A DNA stretch of 15,970 nucleotides, from positions 1 to 15,970 of the forward strand of contig DDBO01000079.1 in assembly GCA_002332755.1 (NCBI GenBank), in the 5' to 3' direction. Both the position numbers and the translations under genes were made by a program. The stretch comes from Bacteroidales bacterium UBA2030 (lineage in GTDB: Bacteria; Bacteroidota; Bacteroidia; Bacteroidales; TTA-H9). Positions 6,582 to 14,600 of the stretch are shown here, one piece after another; within the stretch, counting starts at the first letter, position 1; each line of letters begins with the position of its first letter. Below the pieces are notes generated by a model. It worked only from the letters and a program-made list of their open reading frames with translations, did not search any database and was not told where the DNA came from.

Positions 6582-7895
6582 CTATTTTTTTCGGTCATCC
6601 ACCAAAACCTTCACCTTTTTTCCTTTGTCGTATTCCACAGCGTATTTCACCCGACCTTGATTGGTATAATATTTCCAGACTCCATGCATTTGCCCGTTGA
6701 GATAAGCACCTTCGCTTTCCTTTGAACCTTGTAAATTATACGAAACGAAGGGGCCTTCAGGTAAATCATCTTTAAAACCCTGTTGCCGGATAAGCACACC
6801 CGCAGGGTCATAAAACCAGGCAGGGCCAGATTTTTTCCCGTTTTGGTAAGTAACTTTGCTTTCAGGACTGCCTGTTGGATTATATTCTACCCAAATCCCT
6901 TCACGCTGTCCATTTTTATAAAATCCTTCATACTTCAGGCGTCCATTAGCATAAAAATATTTCCAGCGACCCTCAGCCTGACCTTGGGAGTAATTGTGCT
7001 CGTATCGTTTGCGACCATTTTCATACCATCCTTCCCATAGCCCATGCATTAATCCGTTGATAAAAGTTCCCTGATAGTCCACCTGACCGTTGTCGTAATA
7101 ATTTATCCAGAGTCCGTCTTCTAAATCGTCCTTAAAATCGCCTTCTTTAAGTTTCTGCCCGGATTCGTAAAAAACGGTCCAATGTCCCTGGCGTTTATCA
7201 TTTTCATATAATCCTTCTTTCCATTTCTCTCCGGTTTGGTAATAAAAGGTCCATAAACCCGTCCTTTTCCCGAAAGAAAAGTGGCCTTCACTCCCTTTTA
7301 TTCCTCCATTATGGTAAAAAATCCAATAGCCATGTTGTAAATCGTTGAGAAGTTCCCCTTCCATTTCGCGACTACCGTCAGAACGGTACCAAACTGCTTT
7401 GCCATTCAGGCTGTCATTTTTATAAACTCCTTCGAACGCGAGTTTGCCGTTTGGATGAAAAGTGCGGCCAGCCCCTTCTCGTAATCCTTTTACAAACATA
7501 TACTCCTGCATGAGTATGCCTGCGGAATCGTATTCTCTGAAAAGCCCTTCACGTTTACCCTCTTTTACTGTATATTCCGCCTTCAGTCTTCCATTTTCGT
7601 GATAAGAACGACACGGGCCATTTTGCTGATTTTTTTCAAGCATAAGTTTCCCATCAGGATACCAATATTTCCACAAGCCGAAGGGTACTCCCCGCTGATA
7701 GGCACCTTCGGATTCTTTTATTCCACTTGCATAATAATAAACCCAGGGACCATCAGGCAAACTATCGTGCAGATAACCAATACCCTTAACCGGCCGACCC
7801 GGAAGATCATAAAACAGCGTGTCGGGTTGGGAGGCAAAAATCTCAGGTATAATAAATAAGCTCAAAAGGACACTTATACAGGTGATTCGAAGCAT
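6582..7895 (-). CDS. Secreted MORN_2/YwqK-type repeat protein
   Basis: A 437-residue protein with a signal peptide (MLRITCISVLLSLFIIPEIF, cleavage probably after the following Ala-Ser). The rest is almost entirely about 17 tandem units of 23-24 residues, each like NGKLxxEGxYKNGxxxGxWxxYY, the MORN-variant repeat (Pfam MORN_2, found in YwqK-type proteins). There is no enzymatic domain, no lipobox and no T9SS C-terminal domain. The repeats form an elongated beta-hairpin sheet that usually serves as a binding surface. Automatic pipelines call such proteins YwqK-family antitoxins, but no toxin gene is present and this one is exported, so that name should not be taken as function. The longest frame begins at a TTG at 7922, but a -7 promoter box covers that codon, so the ATG at 7895 is preferred. 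Its stop codon directly abuts the kinase stop. Confidence 0.85.
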   Translation of the reverse strand: MLRITCISVLLSLFIIPEIFASQPDTLFYDLPGRPVKGIGYLHDSLPDGPWVYYYASGIKESEGAYQRGVPFGLWKYWYPDGKLMLEKNQQNGPCRSYHENGRLKAEYTVKEGKREGLFREYDSAGILMQEYMFVKGLREGAGRTFHPNGKLAFEGVYKNDSLNGKAVWYRSDGSREMEGELLNDLQHGYWIFYHNGGIKGSEGHFSFGKRTGLWTFYYQTGEKWKEGLYENDKRQGHWTVFYESGQKLKEGDFKDDLEDGLWINYYDNGQVDYQGTFINGLMHGLWEGWYENGRKRYEHNYSQGQAEGRWKYFYANGRLKYEGFYKNGQREGIWVEYNPTGSPESKVTYQNGKKSGPAWFYDPAGVLIRQQGFKDDLPEGPFVSYNLQGSKESEGAYLNGQMHGVWKYYTNQGRVKYAVEYDKGKKVKVLVDDRKK

Positions 7896-7919
7896 ATTGC
7901 GGCAAATGTTGGGGAAGGA

Positions 7920-7927
7920 CAAAATTA
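7920..7927 (-). promoter_or_regulatory. -7 promoter element for the MORN-repeat gene
   Basis: Minus-strand TAATTTTG matches TAnnTTTG, with a TTG 15 bases upstream that is closer than usual. It overlaps the TTG at 7922 that would begin the longest frame and places transcription near 7914, about 19 bases before the ATG at 7895. This supports the shorter gene. Confidence 0.45.
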
Positions 7928-7996
7928 ACAGTTAATCAGTATCAACCCTTCGACAGTTTTCAACTGTAGCAAAGGGCAAAAGTTGTAAATTTGCCC
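7924..7996. promoter_or_regulatory. Three inverted repeats in the MORN gene/ruvA divergent promoter
   Basis: The 164-base region between the two starts contains three perfect inverted repeats: ATTAAC-A-GTTAAT (7924-7936), ACAGTT-TTC-AACTGT (7953-7967) and GGGCAAA (7974-7980) with TTTGCCC (7990-7996). The first overlaps the minus-strand -7 box and the third overlaps the ruvA -7 box, positions expected of operators. The three have different sequences, so they are not copies of one binding site. Regulatory function is inferred from position. Confidence 0.35.
7986..7993 (+). promoter_or_regulatory. -7 promoter element for ruvA-sprA
   Basis: TAAATTTG, identical to the corA -7 box, lies 66 bases before the ruvA ATG. 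The right arm of the inverted repeat 7974-7996 covers its last four bases. The -33 region is weak. Confidence 0.45.
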
Positions 7997-8059
7997 GCAG
8001 AGGTTTGATTTAAATCCCTGAAAAAAATAATAGCCAAAATTCCAAGTGGAGAAACTGAC

Positions 8060-8644
8060 ATGTATGCATACCTTGATGGGCGGATAACAGGCATCAACCC
8101 GGCATTTGTAATTATCGACTGCAACGGGGTAGGATATGAGGTCAATATCTCACTCAATACCTTTGCAGCCATTAAAGATATGGAAAGGGTTAAACTTTAT
8201 ACCCACCTCGATGTGAAGGAAGATGCCCATGTTCTCTATGGATTTTGGGAGGTAGAAGAACGAACCATATTCAGGCAATTGATTTCGGTAGCAGGAATTG
8301 GGCCGAATACAGCTCGCATGATACTATCGGCTATGACTACTGCTGAACTTATTACAGCCATTGCTACGGGCAATGAAAATCGTCTGAAACAAGTAAAAGG
8401 TATTGGGGCTAAATCGGCTCAGCGTATTCTTATCGAGTTAAAAGACAAGGTATCAAAAATTCCCATTCAAAGCAGCCTGCTTACACCTTCAAACAATAGA
8501 AACTACGAAGAAGCGTTATCAGGTTTAGTAATTTTAGGTTTCAGTAAGCCCATGGCCGCAAAAGCACTCGATCGCATTGTGGCTTCCGGCGGACAAAACC
8601 TCTCAGTGGAAGCTTTGATTAAAGAGGCACTCAAAGTGTTGTAA
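8060..8644 (+). CDS. ruvA: Holliday junction branch migration protein RuvA
   Basis: A 194-residue RuvA. It binds four-way DNA junctions as a tetramer and loads the RuvB helicase motors for branch migration in recombination and repair. Domain I (about 1-63) is the OB fold beginning MYAYLDGRITG with the conserved CNGVGYEV and LYTHLDVKEDAHVLYGF. Domain II (about 64-132) holds two helix-hairpin-helix motifs, VAGIGPNTARMIL (near 77-89) and VKGIGAKSAQRIL (near 112-124), which contact the DNA backbone. Domain III (about 147-194), which contacts RuvB, has EALSGLVILGFSKPMAAKAL. The ATG at 8060 is preceded by GGAG at about 10 bases, one of the better ribosome sites here. The sprA gene follows after 17 bases and is probably co-transcribed; ruvB is not in this window. 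Confidence 0.97.
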   Translation: MYAYLDGRITGINPAFVIIDCNGVGYEVNISLNTFAAIKDMERVKLYTHLDVKEDAHVLYGFWEVEERTIFRQLISVAGIGPNTARMILSAMTTAELITAIATGNENRLKQVKGIGAKSAQRILIELKDKVSKIPIQSSLLTPSNNRNYEEALSGLVILGFSKPMAAKALDRIVASGGQNLSVEALIKEALKVL

Positions 8645-8661
8645 CCAAAATTGTTGTTGCG

Positions 8662-11600
8662 TTGAAAACCTTACTAAGGACGGCAATTCTTCTTGTATTA
8701 CCTCTGGCCGGCATCGTAAGTGCCTGGTCGGGAAATGGCATCGCATCCGGATTTCCGGAAACCCCTCCTGATACGACTAAACTCAGGTACCCTTTCAAAG
8801 ACAGGGAGCTTTACCAGCCGGCTGATGCCACCGAATCGAAATTGTATGGCAAGACCCCGGCCAACATTAGTGTTCAAACCGAATACGATCCCAACACCGG
8901 GTCCTATATCATTTCGGAGAAAGCCGGAAACATCAGTACCCGGCCACCTGTAGTCATGAGTTTTAAAGAATATCAGGAATATGATGCCCAAAGAGCTTTG
9001 CGCTCGTATTGGAGAGAAAAAACTCTGGCAACCAAAGGCACCTCAGGCGATGGAATCATCCCCTCTATCTATATTGGAGGTCAGGCCTTTGATAAAATTT
9101 TCGGCGGTAGCACCATCGACGTAAGACCCAATGGTTCAGCCGAACTTATTTTCGGGGTGCTAGCCAACCGGCGCGACGACCCCAGCCTCAACGAAAGACA
9201 GCGCAAAACGGTAAATTTCGACTTCCAACAAAAAATACAAATGAACGTTATCGCCAAAGTGGGCGATAAAATAGAATTCAAAGCCAATTACAATACCGAG
9301 TCTTCATTCGACTTTGAAAATAAAATTCAACTCAAATATGAAGGCAAGGAAGACGAAATCATTAAATTACTTGAAGTAGGCAACGTTAATCTTCCCCTCA
9401 ATTCTACCCTTATACAGGGTAGTCAAAGTCTTTTTGGAGTAAAAACCAAAATGCAGTTTGGCCGAACCACGGTTACGGCTGTTTTCTCCCAGCAGGAAAG
9501 TGAAACCAAAAACATCACTGTAGAAGGTGGTGCCCAAACCAGTACTTTCAGCCTCTCGGCCGACCAGTACGAAGAAAACCGCCATTTCTTCCTATCCCAA
9601 TATTTCCGTGATCAATACAACAAAGCCCTTGAGAAACTTCCCATCATTCAATCGAATATCAACATAACTAAAATTGAAGTTTGGATAACCAATATTGGGG
9701 CTGCCGTTACCGACAACCGTAACATTGTTGCTTTTCAGGATTTAGGTGAAAAAATACCTTACAACTCATCTTTATCCACCACCATAGGCGCACCCACCTA
9801 CCCCGACAATAATGCCAATAACCTGCTAAGTTATCTCGATATAAACCAGTTGCGCAATATCAATTCGGCCTCCAACTATCTGAAAGCAAACGGATTTATT
9901 GGCGGGATTGATTTCGAAAAGGTAGAAAATGCTCGTAAGCTGTCTGCTTCGGAATATACTTTCAACCCCAAGTTGGGATTTATCTCTTTAAATACCAATC
10001 TCAACCCCGACCAATCTCTGGCCGTAGCCTATCAATACACTGTTGTAGGCGACACCACCGTATATCAGGTAGGTGAGTTCAGTGATGGCGGGGTTAGTGC
10101 ACCCAACAGCCTGGTGGTTAAACTCCTTAAGAGCACTGCGGTTAATACCCGCATTCCTTTGTGGAAGCTGATGATGAAAAACGTATATGCCATTGGGTCG
10201 TATGGCATTAATCGTCAGGATTTTATTCTCAATGTTCTCTACTCAGGAGGAACCAACGGAGTTCCCACAGGCTTCTTAAGCGAAGGCCAAATTGCCGGTG
10301 AGCCTCTTATCAGAGTACTTGGATTAGACAACCTTGACCCTCAGCTCAATCCACCCCCTGATGGCATCTTCGACTTTATTGATAATGCAGCCACCCAGGG
10401 AGGTACAATCAATTCAAGCAATGGAAGAATCTATTTCCCTGTGGTAGAACCTTTTGGTAAAGATCTTCGTGAAAAAATCGGCGACGACAAACTGGCGGAT
10501 AAATATTGCTATGATTCCCTTTATACACTGACAAAAGTTGGCGCTCAACAATATCCGGAAAAGAATAAATTCATCATCGAAGGTTTCTACAAATCATCGG
10601 TAAGTAGTGAAATATCGCTTAATGCGCTCAATGTACCGCAGGGTTCGGTCAGAGTCACCCATGGGGGCATTCCCCTTACCGAAAATGTGGATTACACTGT
10701 TGATTACACCCTGGGCAGAGTAAAAATCATTAACGAAGCGTTGCTCAGTAGCGGAACACCCATCAATATTTCGCTCGAAAGCAATACCATGTTCAGCATC
10801 CAGAGCAAGCGGTATATGGGTGCACATGTGGACTATGAAGTCAGCAAGGATTTTGTGCTGGGAGCAACCATTATCAATCTGGCAGAAAAGCCCCTAACGC
10901 AAAAGACCATTTTAGGAGAAGACCCCATATCTAATACTATTTGGGGACTAAATATGGCCTGGCAGGATGAATCTCAGTTTATTACCCGCATGCTCGACAA
11001 ACTGCCTTTTTATTCTACCAACGTTCCTTCAAAAGTAGCTTTTACGGGTGAGTTTGCTCATTTTATTCCAGGACACAGCAGCGCTATTGGTTCTACAGGA
11101 ACCTCCTATATAGATGATTTTGAGGCAGCTAAATCGACTATTGACTTACGGCTTCCAAACAACTGGTTTTTAGCAAGTACACCGCAAGGGCAAACACAGC
11201 CGGGAATGTTTCCTGAAGCTGCCTTGGGGACTGGCCTGGCCTATGGATTCAATAGGGCTGCCATGAGCTGGTACATTATCGATCCTCTGTTTTACGACCG
11301 CACAGGTAATGTTCGACCGAAAAACATCACCAAGGATGAACTTTCGAAACATACCGTCAGACAGGTTCTCGAAAACGAAGTATTCCCGGCCAAAGAAATT
11401 CCCAATGGAGTACCCACCAACATTGCCGTTTTAAATGTGGATTTCTATCCTGATTTGCGTGGGCCGTATAATTATGATGTTGAAGGTTTGGCCGGAATGT
11501 CGTATGGGATAAATCCCGATGGCACCCTAAGAAATCCCAGAACACGCTGGGGCGGTATGATGCGTAAAATAGAATCCACCGATTTTGAAGCCACCAACGT

Positions 11601-14600
11601 TGAGTACATCGAGTTTTGGATGATGGACCCCTTTGCCGAGGATCCCGACAATCCGGGCGGTGACCTTTATTTCAACCTGGGAGATATTTCGGAAGACATT
11701 CTTCGCGACGGGCGCAAGAGTTTTGAAAACGGCCTGCCTACCGGTCCCGAAGTGACCGACATGGATACAACCATCTGGGGAAGGGTACCGCGTAAGCAAT
11801 CATTAGTCAATTCCTTTGACAACAATCCACAATCGCGTGAATATCAAGATGTGGGTTACGATGGCCTTTCCGACGAAGATGAGAGAACCTTCTTTGAGCA
11901 AGTCTATTTGCAAAAAATCATTAATATTTACGGTGCAGGCTCCCAAGCTTATCTTGATGCTTTTGAAGACCCCTCTGCAGATAACTTCCATTACTTCCGA
12001 GGCACAGGAATGGATCAGGACGAGCGGTATAAAAGCGTCAGGGAACGTTATCGCAAATATCAGGGACCTGATGGTAACAGCCCCACTGCCGAGCAATCCG
12101 GAGAGCCTTTTTCGACACAGGCTACCACGCTGCCCAACGCTGAAGACATCAATAACGATAATACCCTTTCGGAAGAAGAACGCTATTTTCAATATAAAAT
12201 AGAGCTGCGCCCCGAAAAGATGAATGTTGGGGAAAACTATATTGCCGACATCTATTACGCACGTGATATACCCCTGGAAAATGGACAGAGAGGCGCTGTT
12301 AAATGGTATCAATTTAAAATACCCATCAACGATCCACAGCTGATAGTTGGAGACATACAGGACTTTAAGTCCATTCGTTTTATGAGAATGTTTTTCAAGA
12401 ACTGGTCAAAACCGGTAACGACCCGATTTGCCACCTTTGAGCTTGTGAGAGGCGATTGGCGCCGCTATCGCTACGACCTGACCTCACCCGGAGAGTATAT
12501 CCCTAACGACGAGCAAAGCACTACCAAATTCGAAATAACGACTGTTAATATAGAGGAGAATGGCAGTAAATATCCTATACCTTATGTAATACCCCCTGGT
12601 ATTGAACGCGAAATCAATTACGGAGCCACCAATTATACCCGGCTCAACGAGCAAGCCATGGTATTAAGGGTGAAAGAATTGCAGGACGGTGACGCACGGG
12701 CTGCCTATAAAACTACCGGTTTCGATTTCAGGCAATATGGCCGGTTAAAAATGTTTGTTCACGCCGAAGACCTCGATGCAGCACATCCCAATACCGACGG
12801 AGATCTTACCATTTTCCTGCGCCTGGGAGCTGATTTCAACCAGAATTACTATGAATACGAAATACCCCTGAAATTTACACCCTGGGGAACCTCTACAACT
12901 AATTCCGCACTTATTTGGCCGGATGAAAACAGTTTCGACATCGATCTCGAAAACCTCGTGCAGATAAAACTCGACCGCAACGTGGCCGTGCGTGAGGGTC
13001 AAATTCCCGGTGGAATTTATACTCCTTATGTTACCCATGATGGGAAAAACAAAATTACCATCGTAGGTACACCAAGCCTGAGCGACGTAAAAGCCATAAT
13101 GATAGGTATCAGAAACCCCAAGAGACAAACCATAACCGACAAGGACGATGGATTGCCCAAGAGTGCAGAAATCTGGGTTAACGAATTAAGATTGACCGAC
13201 TTTAACAATAAATCGGGCTGGGCTGCTACCGGGCGATTTACGGCAAATCTTGCAGATCTTGGAAATGTATCCATGACACTGTCGCACAGCACCCCCGGCT
13301 TTGGAAGCATTGAGAAAAAGGTAAATGAACGTCAAAAGGAAGCGATTACATCTTTCGATTTTGCAACAAATCTTCAGTTGGGTAAATTTTTCCCGGAAAA
13401 ATCGGGCATACGGGTACCCGTACACTACGACTATTCCCAAACCGTGATGAGCCCGCAATACAACCCCCTTGACCCAGACATCAAACTCAAAGAAGACCTC
13501 GCCACCTATCATTTCGAAACCGAAAAAGATTCCATACGCAAGCTGACCGAAGATTTTACCCAGCGAAAAAACATCAGCTTTATGAATGTGCGCAAGGAAA
13601 GAGTAGGCGCCACCCGACTACCCCGTCCTTGGGATGTTGAGAACTTCGATTTTTCGTATTCTTACAGCGAACTCAATCGCCGAAATATTGACATAGAATA
13701 CGATAATAAAAGAGCATATCGCGGTGGAATAGGTTATAATTTCATGAATCAGCCCAAAAATTATAAACCTTTTGAGCGAGTCAGTTTTATCAGTAAAAGC
13801 AAAAGCCTGCAGTTGATCAAAGACTTCAATTTTTACCTGCTGCCAAGAATGTTTACCTTCCGTACTGACATCAACAGAGAATACACCGAACGTAAACTTC
13901 GTAATAAAAGCCAGGCCATAGTGATTATTGAGCCCTCCTACATCAAATCGTATACATGGACACGCATGTACGATTATAAGCATGACATCACCCAAGGCCT
14001 TAAAGTAGAGTTTAATGCCAACGCTAATGCCCTGATCGATGAACTTCCGGGAAGTGTAGACAAGGACGACTATGGATACACGGTAGAGGAAAAACGAGAA
14101 CGCATTAAAAATCAGTTGCTGGGATTAGGTACCATGAATCAATACAACCAAGTATTAAATGTGAATTACAATATACCCATCAACAAATTACCTCTGCTCG
14201 ATTTTATGACCGCTACGGCCCGTTACCAGGGCACTTACAACTGGACTGCCTCTCCCCGGTCAATTCAGGAAACCATGGGAAATAAGGCCGAAAACTCCAA
14301 TACCCTGCAGATAAATGGAAATGTTAGGTTTACAACCCTTTACAACAGGGTTCCCTACTTCAAACGGGTACTCTCGACCATGCAACCCAGCCGCAGAGGA
14401 GGCCCTCAGCCTGCTACCCGAAAGCCTGCTCAGCCCCAGACCCAGGCAAAGGCCGACACTGCCCAGAAGCTTAAACCTAAAACGAACTATTTCAAAATGG
14501 GTACTGAAGCCCTCGTTAGAATAGTTCTTGGTCTCAAAGACGGTTCGCTTTCCTACTCCGAATCCAACGGAACCCTGTTGCCGGGATTCAAACCCACCCC

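Noticed and set aside
6582..7895. Toxin-antitoxin module (YwqK antitoxin)
   Set aside because: No toxin gene is adjacent, the protein has a signal peptide, and the neighbours are a kinase and ruvA.
11803..12312. Minus-strand 169-residue open frame inside sprA
   Set aside because: Shadow of sprA, which has clear family motifs in this stretch.
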